Below are positions 17,975 through 26,125 of a stretch of DNA of 64,000 nt, piece by piece. The DNA comes from Bacillus sp. AFS059628 (GTDB lineage Bacteria > Bacillota > Bacilli > Bacillales > Bacillaceae_G). The stretch lies in assembly GCF_002571225.1 (NCBI RefSeq), contig NZ_NVEC01000043.1, forward strand, positions 1-64,000, given 5' to 3'. How positions within the stretch are numbered: the first letter of the stretch is position 1; each line of letters begins with the position of its first letter. The notes below the pieces were generated by a model, which did no database searches, had not been told where the DNA came from, and worked only from the letters and a program-made list of their open reading frames with translations. A program made the translations under genes and the position numbers.

Positions 17975-18622
17975 ATGAAATTCTTTATTGATACAGCAAA
18001 CATTAACGAAATTAAAGAGGCAAATGCATTAGGCGTATTAGCTGGAGTAACGACAAATCCATCACTTGTAGCAAAAGAAGGAGTAGATTTCCACGAGCGT
18101 ATTCGTGAAATTTGCAGCGTTGTAGAAGGCCCTGTAAGTGCAGAAGTAATTAGCTTAGAAGCTGATAAAATGATCGAAGAAGGAAAAGAATTAGCGAAAA
18201 TTGCTCCAAACGTTGTTGTAAAGGTTCCGATGACAACAGAAGGTTTAAAAGCAGTAAAAGCATTCTCTGACTTAGGAATTCGCACAAACGTTACATTAGT
18301 ATTCTCAGCAGTTCAAGCGTTACTTGCAGCTCGTGCTGGTGCAACATACGTTTCACCATTCTTAGGTCGTTTAGACGATATCGGTCATAACGGTATGGAC
18401 TTAATTCGCCAAATCGCAGAAATCTTTGCCATTCACGGTATCGAAACAGAAATCATCGCAGCATCTGTACGTCACAGTGTTCACGTAACTGACGCAGCAT
18501 TAAACGGTGCACATATTGCAACAATCCCAGCAAACGTAATTGCTTCATTAGTGAAGCATCCATTAACAGATCAAGGAATTGAGAAATTCTTAGCTGATTG
18601 GGAAAAAACACAAGAGAAATAA
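17975..18622 (+). CDS. tal: Transaldolase (small TalC/MipB type)
   Basis: Class I aldolase-type enzyme of 215 residues, the short transaldolase/fructose-6-phosphate aldolase family. The N-terminus [17 protein letters not shown] and [13 protein letters not shown] are family signatures, and the Schiff-base lysine is Lys83 in NVVVKVPMT. Other landmarks are [16 protein letters not shown] and [12 protein letters not shown]. Transaldolase moves a three-carbon dihydroxyacetone unit between sugar phosphates in the pentose phosphate pathway. It sits 34 bases after rbsB before a strong terminator, so it is probably co-transcribed with ribose uptake. The sequence alone does not fully separate transaldolase from aldolase activity. 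Confidence 0.93.
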   Translation: MKFFIDTANINEIKEANALGVLAGVTTNPSLVAKEGVDFHERIREICSVVEGPVSAEVISLEADKMIEEGKELAKIAPNVVVKVPMTTEGLKAVKAFSDLGIRTNVTLVFSAVQALLAARAGATYVSPFLGRLDDIGHNGMDLIRQIAEIFAIHGIETEIIAASVRHSVHVTDAALNGAHIATIPANVIASLVKHPLTDQGIEKFLADWEKTQEK

Positions 18623-18630
18623 TAGAAATC

Positions 18631-18665
18631 AAGAATCCTAGTTTAATTGACTAGGATTCTTTTTT
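18631..18665 (+). terminator. Terminator of rbs-tal operon
   Basis: AAGAATCCTAGT and ACTAGGATTCTT pair around a loop of about eight bases, followed by a T run. Confidence 0.9.
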
Positions 18666-18680
18666 ATTTAAAAGAATTTT

Positions 18681-18696
18681 CATGCAATTTTGCATA
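18681..18696. promoter_or_regulatory. PlcR box upstream of inhA2
   Basis: CATGCAATTTTGCATA matches the PlcR consensus TATGNANNNNTNCATA at all defined positions except the first. It lies about 30 bases before a TATATAAGAT -10-like segment, fitting PlcR activation of this protease. Confidence 0.78.
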
Positions 18697-18759
18697 TTGT
18701 CTTTTAAATTTGTTATATAAGATATTTAATATATATCAAATCACTTTTTATTTTTCATA

Positions 18760-18767
18760 TTTCGACA
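18760..18767. promoter_or_regulatory. Spo0A-like box 1 in inhA2 leader
   Basis: TTTCGACA is the reverse complement of TGTCGAAA, the Spo0A 0A-box core. An identical octamer lies at 18877-18884. Short matches occur by chance, so this is suggestive only. Confidence 0.35.
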
Positions 18768-18801
18768 TAAAACGGTAGAAGTTCTGACCAGAAAACTGGA
18801 G

Positions 18802-18851
18802 GGCATGATTCTATAACAGAAAGCTTAACGTTTATAGAATTATGCCTTTTT
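18802..18851 (+). terminator. Terminator hairpin inside the inhA2 leader
   Basis: GGCATGATTCTATAA pairs with TTATAGAATTATGCC over 15 pairs (one wobble) around a 15-base loop, then five T. It lies between the PlcR box and the protease start, with a small CCAG-AAAA-CTGG hairpin before it. It could attenuate inhA2 or end a short RNA. Confidence 0.7.
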
Positions 18852-18876
18852 ATATAGGGAGGGCAGTAAACGGGGA

Positions 18877-18884
18877 TTTCGACA
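18877..18884. promoter_or_regulatory. Spo0A-like box 2 in inhA2 leader
   Basis: Second TTTCGACA octamer, 53 bases before the start codon. See box 1 for the caveat. Confidence 0.35.
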
Positions 18885-18936
18885 AAAATGCACTTATTTA
18901 TCTGAATTTTAAGTTTTATAAAAGGAGAGAAATAGA

Positions 18937-21336
18937 ATGAGAAGAAAAGCGCCATTTAAAGTGTTATCGTCATTAGCAATTGCGGCAATTATCGGATGTA
19001 CATCTGTAATGAGTGCTCCATTAGCGTACGCAGAAACGCCAGTAAAAGAGAAAGAAAATGTGTCTACAACACCAATTGATTACAATTTAATTCAAGAAGA
19101 TCGTCTAGCGGAAGCGCTGAAAGAAAGAGGAACAATTAATCCAGCATCTTCTAAAGAAGAGACGAAAAAGGCTGTAGAGAAATATATTGAAAAGAAACAA
19201 GGAGATCAGGCAAATAAAGAAATTCTTCCAGCTGATACTGCTAAAGAGGCATCTGATTTCGTGAAAAAAGTAAAAGAGAAAAAAATGGAAGAAAAGGAGA
19301 AAGTAAAGAAACCTGAAAAAAATGTTAGCCCTGAGCAAAAGCCTGAACCAAATAAAGAACAATTGAATGGACAAGTTCCAACATCTAAAGCAAAGCAAGC
19401 GCCATATAAGGGGGCTGTTCGAACAGATAAAGTATTAGTATTACTCGTTGAATTTAGTGATTATAAACATAATAATATCGATCAAACACCAGGGTATATG
19501 TATTCGAATGACTTTAGTAGAGAGCATTATCAAAAGATGTTATTTGGTAATGAACCATACACGTTATTTGATGGTTCGAAAGTAAAAACATTTAAACAAT
19601 ATTACGAAGAGCAGTCTGGTGGTAGTTATACGACAGACGGATATGTAACGGAGTGGCTAACTGTTCCAGGAAAAGCGGCTGACTATGGTGCTGATGGTAG
19701 TAGTGGGCACGATAATAAAGGACCAAAAGGTGCACGTGATTTAGTGAAAGAAGCTTTACATGCAGCTGCTGAGAAAGGATTAGATTTATCTCAGTTTGAT
19801 CAATTTGATAGATATGACACAAATGGTGATGGGAATCAAAATGAACCTGACGGTGTAATTGATCATCTAATGGTAATCCATGCTGGTGTTGGGCAAGAAG
19901 CTGGTGGTGGTAAATTAGGCGATGATGCCATTTGGTCACATCGTTCAAAATTAGCAATAGATCCAGTAGCGGTTGAAGGTACAAAATCAAAGGTAGATTA
20001 CTTTGGTGGAAAAGTAGCGGCGCATGATTACACAATTGAACCAGAAGATGGAGCAGTAGGTGTATTTGCACATGAATTTGGACATGATCTTGGCTTACCC
20101 GATGAATATGACACGAAATATACGGGAACTGGTTCACCTGTCGAAGCTTGGTCATTAATGAGTGGAGGTAGTTGGACAGGGAAAATTGCAGGAACAGAGC
20201 CAACTAGTTTCTCACCACAAAATAAAGACTTCTTACAAAAGAATATGGGTGGCAACTGGGCAAAAATTTTAGAAGTAGATTACGATAAAATTAAGCGTGG
20301 TGTAGGAGTACCTACATATATCGATCAAAGTGTTACGAAATCAAATCGTCCAGGTGTTGTACGTGTTAACTTACCAGGTAAGAGTGTTGAAACGATTAAG
20401 CCGGAGTTTGGAAAGCATGCATATTATAGTACAAGAGGCGATGATATGCATACAACATTAGAAACACCATTCTTTGATTTAACAAAAGGAACAAATGCAA
20501 AATTCGATTATAAAGCAAATTATGAGTTAGAAGCAGAGTGCGATTTTGTCGAAGTACATGCAGTAACAGAAGATGGAACGAAAACATTAATTGATAAACT
20601 TGGAGAAAAAGTAGTCCAAGGAGATAAAGATACAACAGATGGGAAATGGATTGATAAATCATATGATTTAAGTCAATTTAAAGGAAAAAAGGTGAAACTA
20701 CAATTCGATTATATTACAGATCCGGCTGTAACATATAAAGGTTTCGCGATGGATAATGTAAATGTAACTGTTGATGGACAAGTTGTATTTTCCGATGATG
20801 CAGAAGGACAGTCTAAAATGAATGTAAAGGGTTTTGTTGTTTCTGATGGAACAGAGAAGAAAGCTCATTATTACTACTTAGAGTGGAGAAACTATGCGGG
20901 ATCAGATAATGGATTAAAAGCAGGAAAAGGTCCAGTGTATAATACAGGTCTTGTCGTTTGGTATGCAGATGATAGCTTTAAAGATAACTGGGTTGGGGTG
21001 CATCCAGGTGAAGGATTCCTTGGTGTTGTAGATTCTCATCCAGAAGCCCTTGTTGGTAATTTAAACGGGAAACCAACATACGGTAATACAGGTATGCAAA
21101 TTGCAGACGCTGCATTTTCATTTGATCAAACACCAGCATGGAGTGTAAATTCATTAACACGTGGACAGTTTAACTATTCTGGATTACAAGGTGTTACAAC
21201 TTTTGACGATTCAAAAGTCTATAGTAACAAACAAATTGCAGACGCAGGAAGAAAAGTTCCAAACCTTGGACTTAAATTCCAAGTTGTTGGACAAGCAGAT
21301 GATAAATCGGCAGGCGCTGTTTGGATTAAACGTTAA
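18937..21336 (+). CDS. inhA2: Immune inhibitor A-type secreted zinc metalloprotease
   Basis: Secreted M6-family protease of 799 residues. A signal peptide (about 1-32, ending near APLAYAE) is followed by a charged Lys/Glu-rich propeptide to about residue 150, with [19 protein letters not shown] before the catalytic domain. The zinc motif is [14 protein letters not shown] (His379, Glu380, His383), with Met-turn WSLMSGGSW. Beta-rich C-terminal domains follow, including a MAM-like part near [13 protein letters not shown]-type sequence. InhA proteins degrade antimicrobial peptides and matrix proteins. Choice of paralogue InhA2 rests on the PlcR box and on the neighbouring plcB-sph locus, as in B. 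cereus; the sequence alone could fit InhA3. Confidence 0.9.
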   Translation: MRRKAPFKVLSSLAIAAIIGCTSVMSAPLAYAETPVKEKENVSTTPIDYNLIQEDRLAEALKERGTINPASSKEETKKAVEKYIEKKQGDQANKEILPADTAKEASDFVKKVKEKKMEEKEKVKKPEKNVSPEQKPEPNKEQLNGQVPTSKAKQAPYKGAVRTDKVLVLLVEFSDYKHNNIDQTPGYMYSNDFSREHYQKMLFGNEPYTLFDGSKVKTFKQYYEEQSGGSYTTDGYVTEWLTVPGKAADYGADGSSGHDNKGPKGARDLVKEALHAAAEKGLDLSQFDQFDRYDTNGDGNQNEPDGVIDHLMVIHAGVGQEAGGGKLGDDAIWSHRSKLAIDPVAVEGTKSKVDYFGGKVAAHDYTIEPEDGAVGVFAHEFGHDLGLPDEYDTKYTGTGSPVEAWSLMSGGSWTGKIAGTEPTSFSPQNKDFLQKNMGGNWAKILEVDYDKIKRGVGVPTYIDQSVTKSNRPGVVRVNLPGKSVETIKPEFGKHAYYSTRGDDMHTTLETPFFDLTKGTNAKFDYKANYELEAECDFVEVHAVTEDGTKTLIDKLGEKVVQGDKDTTDGKWIDKSYDLSQFKGKKVKLQFDYITDPAVTYKGFAMDNVNVTVDGQVVFSDDAEGQSKMNVKGFVVSDGTEKKAHYYYLEWRNYAGSDNGLKAGKGPVYNTGLVVWYADDSFKDNWVGVHPGEGFLGVVDSHPEALVGNLNGKPTYGNTGMQIADAAFSFDQTPAWSVNSLTRGQFNYSGLQGVTTFDDSKVYSNKQIADAGRKVPNLGLKFQVVGQADDKSAGAVWIKR

Positions 21337-21342
21337 TAACAG

Positions 21343-21377
21343 AAAAGCACATTCTTCATATGAAGAATGTGCTTTTT
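21343..21377 (+). terminator. Terminator of inhA2
   Basis: AAAAGCACATTCTTCA pairs with TGAAGAATGTGCTTTT, giving a nearly loopless perfect hairpin (central TA) and a T run. Confidence 0.9.
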
Positions 21378-21599
21378 AATTGTACAGTAAGTTATTATTT
21401 TAGCTTATGTAATATAAGTGTCTGTTCATGTGTAGTGTATCAAATTATGTAGGGAAAGGAAATATTTCCGAGGAAATTGTCGAAGTATCGTCGGTATTTA
21501 TACACCTTTTTTGTAAAAGAAGAAATGTAGTATTGCCTTTACAGTTTAATTTATTTACATTGTTACTTGGTTACACACAAAAATAATATATTCGGCAGT
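21378..21599. other. Non-coding spacer between inhA2 and zinc-ribbon gene
   Basis: No open frame with a ribosome-binding site is visible. The 3' part contains a candidate promoter (TTGTTA, 17 bases, ATAATA) ending about 21585, just before the hairpin at 21600. A TTGTCGAAG stretch near 21477 resembles a Spo0A box. Nothing else is recognised. Confidence 0.4.
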
Positions 21600-21631
21600 A
21601 AAAGAGCGCTATTGGATAGTGCTCTTTTTAT
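21600..21631 (+). terminator. Terminator-like hairpin just upstream of zinc-ribbon gene
   Basis: AAGAGCGCTAT pairs with ATAGTGCTCTT around TGG, followed by TTTTTAT. It lies only 22 bases before the next gene's start codon, so it may be a leader attenuator or may end an unseen short transcript. Confidence 0.6.
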
Positions 21632-21653
21632 AGATAGAAAGGAGTTGAGTTAA

Positions 21654-21995
21654 ATGAAAGAAATAATTGAATGTCCACAGTGTGAAGGAGATATTACTGC
21701 GCAACATATTATTGATCTCCCGCATCCTTTTTCATTCAGGTGTCCACACTGTAAAGTGAGGCTAAAAGAAATGAGGATTACACCGTGCTTAATATTAGCA
21801 GCAATTTGTATAATCCCACTGTTTATTATAATTGGAGAGAGTATTAAGGAATTACTAGTAAAATATTTTTCTATTATAGATGATGTACCAACTGTACTTA
21901 TTTTCTTCTTATTTTGTTATCCATTGTATTATCTCTATGAAAAATATAATGCCACATTGTTTATTAAATACGGCTTATTGAAAGTAAAAAGTTGA
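21654..21995 (+). CDS. Small membrane protein with N-terminal zinc ribbon
   Basis: Protein of 113 residues, family not recognised. Two CxxC pairs (Cys7/Cys10 and Cys30/Cys33, the latter in CPHC) form a rubredoxin-like zinc ribbon at the N-terminus. Two hydrophobic helices follow (about 47-66 and 80-97) with a short amphipathic loop and a basic C-terminal tail. The ribbon is predicted cytoplasmic. Ribosome-binding site GAAAGGAG supports the start. A terminator-like hairpin immediately upstream suggests regulated transcription. The protein may be a sensor or membrane adaptor, but nothing in context supports a specific role. Confidence 0.75.
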   Translation: MKEIIECPQCEGDITAQHIIDLPHPFSFRCPHCKVRLKEMRITPCLILAAICIIPLFIIIGESIKELLVKYFSIIDDVPTVLIFFLFCYPLYYLYEKYNATLFIKYGLLKVKS

Positions 21996-22011
21996 ATAGA
22001 AGTTTATCATT

Positions 22012-22052
22012 AAAAAAAGACAATGATGGAATTATCCTATCATTGTCTTTTT
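22012..22052. terminator. Bidirectional terminator between convergent genes
   Basis: AAAAGACAATGAT pairs with ATCATTGTCTTTT; A and T runs on both flanks serve the converging zinc-ribbon and MFS genes. Confidence 0.88.
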
Positions 22053-23204
22053 TACTTTGTCTCTGCCTTTTACTTTGCTTCTTACGTAAATCATTCCGGC
22101 AAATGTTAATAAGAATGCAGTTCCAATAACGAAGCTAATGCTAGGGGATGCCCCGATTGCACCAACTGTAAAGGATCCAGCAACAACTCCTAATGAGAAG
22201 AAAGCATAAAACAATCCGAATGCTTTTCCGCGCTTATCATCTGTCGTATTTTCAACAAGTAATGCATTTATTGATGGGAAAAGGATAGCGAATCCAATGC
22301 CATAAACCATCATAACGATAAAGAGCATACCTTTTGTTGCGAATAATCCAAGTAAAGATAATGCTAATGCCATTACTGCAATACCGATTAGCATTAGTTT
22401 TGAACGATTAAATCGATCGTAAATACGATTTGTTGGTAGTAAGAAGAAGAGGATAGCGGTAATACCGAATACACTTAACATCATGCCTGTTGTAGATGCT
22501 TTAAGTGCTAATGCCTCAACTTTCACTGGTAACATATAAGTGACAATTCCTTGTGAAAACATGAGTGTGAAAGCACCAATGTATGCTTGTAATAACGGTT
22601 CCGACTTCAATAGTTCAATCATATCTTCTTTGTTCATCATTTGTGTTCTTGAAGTATCTTTTCTCGATACGTTATTTGGTAAGAAGAATAGAGATACGAT
22701 TGTACCAAGAACCATTAAAATAGAAATGGTAATGAACACCCACTCTATACCAGCAGTTGCTTTCATAATCCCGCTGAAAGCAGGTCCTACAATTGCCGCT
22801 GTTCCAACAGCAGCACCAGATAGAGCCATTGCCTTACCTTGTCTTGCTGCATTTGTTTGTTTTGATAAAAACGTAAAGGCAGCAGGAATTAAAAATCCAT
22901 CACTAAAGCCGTGCATAAAGCGCACAACTAATAGTTGTTCACCATTTTGAACAACTGTGTATAACAATACTATGAAACTCGTAAGTCCCATGCTTATATA
23001 AAGTATTTTTTTTGCACCAAATTTATCGACAGCAGCGCCAGCAATAATATTACCGATCATATTAGCGAATGAGTACATGCCGACAACTAGCCCAATAATA
23101 AGAGGGGATCCTCCAAGACTTTGAGCGAACGTACTCATAATAGGTAATTGTGAAAATGTATCTAGAAACGCTACGATAACAATAAAGTAAATAAAATATT
23201 TCAA
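22032..23204 (-). CDS. MFS transporter, 12 TM
   Basis: Major-facilitator permease of 390 residues, about 12 helices, resembling the small drug:H+ antiporter group (YfkF/YttB-like). Motif A is NIIAGAAVDKFGAKKILYIS, and motif C-like GAAVGTAAIVGPAFSGIM lies in helix 5, which favours an exporter. The start is TTG, with GAGAGGTG at proper spacing upstream and no better ATG. The first codons encode MKYFIYFIVIVAF. An inverted repeat at 23239-23269 upstream could bind a regulator. The substrate is unknown. Confidence 0.86.
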   Translation of the reverse strand: MKYFIYFIVIVAFLDTFSQLPIMSTFAQSLGGSPLIIGLVVGMYSFANMIGNIIAGAAVDKFGAKKILYISMGLTSFIVLLYTVVQNGEQLLVVRFMHGFSDGFLIPAAFTFLSKQTNAARQGKAMALSGAAVGTAAIVGPAFSGIMKATAGIEWVFITISILMVLGTIVSLFFLPNNVSRKDTSRTQMMNKEDMIELLKSEPLLQAYIGAFTLMFSQGIVTYMLPVKVEALALKASTTGMMLSVFGITAILFFLLPTNRIYDRFNRSKLMLIGIAVMALALSLLGLFATKGMLFIVMMVYGIGFAILFPSINALLVENTTDDKRGKAFGLFYAFFSLGVVAGSFTVGAIGASPSISFVIGTAFLLTFAGMIYVRSKVKGRDKVKKTMIG

Positions 23205-23238
23205 GCGATATTCACCTCTCCTATGCTATTATGGCATA

Positions 23239-23269
23239 ATGCTAATTTCAACCGCAATGAAATTCGCAT
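23239..23269. promoter_or_regulatory. Inverted repeat upstream of MFS gene
   Basis: ATGCTAATTTCA and TGAAATTCGCAT are 12-base arms with one mismatch around ACCGCAA, about 35 bases before the minus-strand start codon. No T run follows, so it is a candidate operator. Confidence 0.45.
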
Positions 23270-23349
23270 TAACAGATGTGGAAAAAAGTACAAAGTGACA
23301 AAATATTGAACGTTATTTGTTAAAATTTAGTGGAAATGAGATTGTTTTT

Positions 23350-23378
23350 TTGAAATATATGGATAGAAGTATTATAAT
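23350..23378 (+). promoter_or_regulatory. SigA promoter of bdhA
   Basis: TTGAAA, 17-base spacer, TATAAT, about 50 bases before the gene. Confidence 0.78.
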
Positions 23379-23430
23379 AGATTTGTAAACTTCACCAGGT
23401 TAAGTATATACATAGAGAGGGATGTATAAA

Positions 23431-24483
23431 ATGAAAGCATTACTTTGGCATAATCAACGTGATGTAAGAGTAGAAGAAGTACCAGAACCAACTGTAAAAC
23501 CAGGAGCAGTTAAGATTAAAGTGAAATGGTGTGGTATCTGCGGGACAGACTTGCATGAATATTTAGCAGGACCTATTTTTATTCCAACAGAAGAGCATCC
23601 ATTAACACACGTAAAAGCACCGGTTATTTTAGGTCATGAGTTTAGCGGTGAGGTAGTTGAAATCGGTGAAGGCGTTACATCTCATAAAGTGGGAGACCGC
23701 GTCGTTGTAGAACCAATTTATTCTTGTGGTAAATGTGAAGCTTGTAAACATGGACATTACAATGTTTGTGAACAACTTGTTTTCCACGGTCTTGGCGGAG
23801 AAGGCGGCGGTTTCTCTGAATATACAGTAGTACCAGAAGATATGGTTCACCATATTCCAGATCAAATGACGTATGAACAAGGTGCGCTTGTAGAACCAGC
23901 AGCTGTAGCAGTTCATGCAGTACGTCAAAGTAAATTAAAAGAAGGCGAAGCTGTAGCAGTATTTGGTTGTGGTCCAATTGGACTTCTTGTTATCCAAGCA
24001 GCTAAAGCAGCAGGAGCAACTCCTGTTATTGCAGTTGAACTTTCTAAAGAGCGTCAAGAGTTAGCAAAATTAGCAGGTGCGGATTACGTATTAAATCCAG
24101 CTACTCAAGATGTATTAGCAGAAATTCGTAACTTAACAAATGGTTTAGGTGTAAATGTGAGCTTTGAAGTAACAGGTGTTGAAGTAGTACTTCGTCAAGC
24201 AATTGAAAGTACAAGTTTCGAAGGACAAACTGTAATTGTTAGTGTATGGGAAAAAGACGCAACAATTACTCCAAACAATCTTGTACTAAAAGAAAAAGAA
24301 GTGGTGGGTATTTTAGGATACCGTCATATCTTCCCAGCTGTTATTAAATTAATTAGCTCTGGCCAAATTCAAGCAGAGAAATTAATTACGAAAAAAATCA
24401 CAGTAGATCAAGTTGTTGAAGAAGGATTTGAAGCACTTGTAAAAGATAAAACACAAGTGAAAATTCTTGTTTCACCTAAATAA
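23431..24483 (+). CDS. bdhA: (R,R)-butanediol dehydrogenase / zinc alcohol dehydrogenase
   Basis: Medium-chain zinc dehydrogenase of 350 residues, matching BdhA, which reduces acetoin to 2,3-butanediol with NADH in overflow metabolism. The catalytic zinc site includes Cys37 in CGICGTDLHEY and GHEFSGEV (about residue 70). The structural zinc loop is CGKCEACKHGHYNVC. The nucleotide fold has VFGCGPIGLLVIQAA. The ATG at 23431 is chosen because GAGAGGG lies upstream; the in-frame ATG nine bases before would overlap that site. It is monocistronic between its promoter and a terminator. Confidence 0.9.
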   Translation: MKALLWHNQRDVRVEEVPEPTVKPGAVKIKVKWCGICGTDLHEYLAGPIFIPTEEHPLTHVKAPVILGHEFSGEVVEIGEGVTSHKVGDRVVVEPIYSCGKCEACKHGHYNVCEQLVFHGLGGEGGGFSEYTVVPEDMVHHIPDQMTYEQGALVEPAAVAVHAVRQSKLKEGEAVAVFGCGPIGLLVIQAAKAAGATPVIAVELSKERQELAKLAGADYVLNPATQDVLAEIRNLTNGLGVNVSFEVTGVEVVLRQAIESTSFEGQTVIVSVWEKDATITPNNLVLKEKEVVGILGYRHIFPAVIKLISSGQIQAEKLITKKITVDQVVEEGFEALVKDKTQVKILVSPK

Positions 24484-24494
24484 TAGAGAATAGT

Positions 24495-24538
24495 AAAAAG
24501 TAGCTCTTTTCTAGAAATAGAAGAGGGCTACTTTTTTT
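24495..24538 (+). terminator. Terminator of bdhA
   Basis: AAAAAGTAGCTCTTTT pairs with AGAAGAGGGCTACTTTTT across a short loop, followed by T. Confidence 0.85.
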
Positions 24539-24601
24539 CTATACAGAAAGGTGATAGACTTTCCTGTAACTACAGGTATTTTGTTTGGAAGGGGAAGTCG
24601 A

Positions 24602-24946
24602 ATGCTTTCATTTATGTTGACATTGAAACGGATGCTAAAAGCTTGTTTACGAGCGTGGAAAGATAAAGAATTTCAAGTATTATTCGTATTAACATTTTTA
24701 ACATTAACATCTGGTACGATTTTTTATAGTACAGTTGAAGGATTACGTCCTCTTGACGCTTTATATTTTAGTGTGGTCACGTTGACGACTGTCGGTGATG
24801 CGAATTTTAGTCCGCAAACTGATTTCGGAAAGATATTTACAATCTTATACATATTTATTGGAATTGGATTAGTATTTGGATTCATTCATAAGTTGGCAGT
24901 TAATGTACAACTACCAAGTATATTATCGAATAGAAAAAAAGAGTAA
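24602..24946 (+). CDS. Two-helix potassium channel subunit
   Basis: Small ion-channel protein of 114 residues with two transmembrane helices (about 24-42 and 76-97) and a pore loop carrying the selectivity filter TTVGD (62-66). It belongs to the 2-TM K+ channel family (Pfam Ion_trans_2), forming homotetramers in the cytoplasmic membrane. It lacks any RCK or cyclic-nucleotide domain, so gating by ligand is not indicated. The start ATG follows GGAAGGGGAAG; an upstream in-frame GTG at 24551 has no ribosome-binding site. Its N-terminus is basic and cytoplasmic. Confidence 0.88.
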   Translation: MLSFMLTLKRMLKACLRAWKDKEFQVLFVLTFLTLTSGTIFYSTVEGLRPLDALYFSVVTLTTVGDANFSPQTDFGKIFTILYIFIGIGLVFGFIHKLAVNVQLPSILSNRKKE

Positions 24947-24973
24947 AGCATGTGTATGCTTTACTCTTTTTTT
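24941..24973 (+). terminator. Terminator of K+ channel gene
   Basis: GAGTAAAGCAT pairs with ATGCTTTACTC around GTGT, then seven T. The stem begins within the stop codon region. Confidence 0.88.
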
Positions 24974-25060
24974 ACATTAGTTTAGACAAGCCTTAATAAT
25001 AGTTTATTAAAATGAAAGTGCATTCATTCATTATATTCACTATGTATAAAGTTATAATGA

Positions 25061-25076
25061 TATGAACATTTACATA
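25061..25076. promoter_or_regulatory. PlcR box upstream of plcB-sph
   Basis: TATGAACATTTACATA fits TATGNANNNNTNCATA at every defined position. TAGAAT at 25091-25096 is a plausible -10, giving a leader of about 95 bases. Confidence 0.9.
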
Positions 25077-25200
25077 TTTTAATTTAGTGATAGAATTTTT
25101 ATGAAAGGTGGGATATTCTAGTCATAGGTTAACCGGACGACATCATAGGATCCTAACAAAAAAGTTTACAATAATTCAATTATAAAATGGAGGATTTCAG

Positions 25201-26052
25201 ATGAAAAAGAAAGTACTTGCTTTAGCAGCAGCTATTACATTAGTAGCTCCGTTACAAAGTGTTGCATTTGCTCATGAAAATGATGGGGGAAGTAAAATAA
25301 AAATAGTTCATCGCTGGTCTGCTGAAGATAAACATAAAGAAGGCGTAAACTCTCATTTATGGATTGTAAACCGTGCGATTGATATTATGTCTCGCAATAC
25401 AACACTTGTAAAACAAGATCGAGTTGCACAATTAAATGAATGGCGTACGGAGTTAGAGAACGGTATTTATGCTGCTGACTATGAAAATCCTTATTATGAT
25501 AATAGCACATTTGCTTCACATTTCTATGATCCAGACAATGGAAAAACATATATTCCATTTGCAAAGCAGGCAAAAGAAACTGGAGCTAAATATTTTAAAT
25601 TAGCTGGTGAATCATATAAAAATAAAGATATGAAACAAGCATTCTTCTATTTAGGATTATCTCTTCATTATTTAGGAGATGTAAACCAACCGATGCATGC
25701 GGCAAACTTTACAAATCTTTCGTACCCACAAGGATTCCATTCTAAATATGAAAACTTTGTAGATACGATAAAAGATAATTATAAAGTAACGGATGGAAAT
25801 GGATATTGGAACTGGAAAGGTACAAATCCAGAAGATTGGATTCATGGAGCGGCAGTAGTGGCGAAACAAGATTACTCTGGAATTGTAAATGATAATACGA
25901 AAGATTGGTTCGTAAAAGCAGCTGTATCACAAGAATATGCAGATAAATGGCGCGCTGAAGTTACACCAATGACAGGTAAGCGATTAATGGATGCACAACG
26001 TGTTACTGCTGGATACATTCAGCTTTGGTTTGATACGTACGGAGATCGTTAA
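25201..26052 (+). CDS. plcB: Zinc phospholipase C, phosphatidylcholine-preferring (cereolysin A)
   Basis: Secreted lipase of 283 residues that cleaves phosphatidylcholine to diacylglycerol and phosphocholine. A signal peptide ends near VAFA (about 24), a 14-residue propeptide follows, and the mature enzyme of 245 residues starts at Trp39 (WSAEDKHKEGVNSHLW), equal to zinc-ligand Trp1, with His14 in NSHLW. Further zinc ligands are recognisable in HYLGDVNQPMHAANF and in GFHSKYENFVD. The length agrees exactly with the known B. cereus enzyme. It carries a perfect PlcR box and is followed by sphingomyelinase, forming the cereolysin AB pair. Confidence 0.97.
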   Translation: MKKKVLALAAAITLVAPLQSVAFAHENDGGSKIKIVHRWSAEDKHKEGVNSHLWIVNRAIDIMSRNTTLVKQDRVAQLNEWRTELENGIYAADYENPYYDNSTFASHFYDPDNGKTYIPFAKQAKETGAKYFKLAGESYKNKDMKQAFFYLGLSLHYLGDVNQPMHAANFTNLSYPQGFHSKYENFVDTIKDNYKVTDGNGYWNWKGTNPEDWIHGAAVVAKQDYSGIVNDNTKDWFVKAAVSQEYADKWRAEVTPMTGKRLMDAQRVTAGYIQLWFDTYGDR

Positions 26053-26060
26053 GTATTTAA

Positions 26061-26098
26061 AAAAGGTCAAATCTCACAATAGAGTATTTGGCCTTTTT
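26061..26098 (+). terminator. Intercistronic terminator between plcB and sph
   Basis: AAAAGGTCAAAT pairs imperfectly with ATTTGGCCTTTT around a 14-base loop, followed by T. It may lower sph expression relative to plcB while permitting read-through. Confidence 0.65.
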
Positions 26099-26125
26099 AT
26101 CACTATACAAATGGAGGTATGAAAC

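Noticed and set aside
19592-20203. 203-codon minus-strand open frame in inhA2
   Set aside because: It is a shadow of the protease frame: His- and Leu-rich with no domain or start signal.
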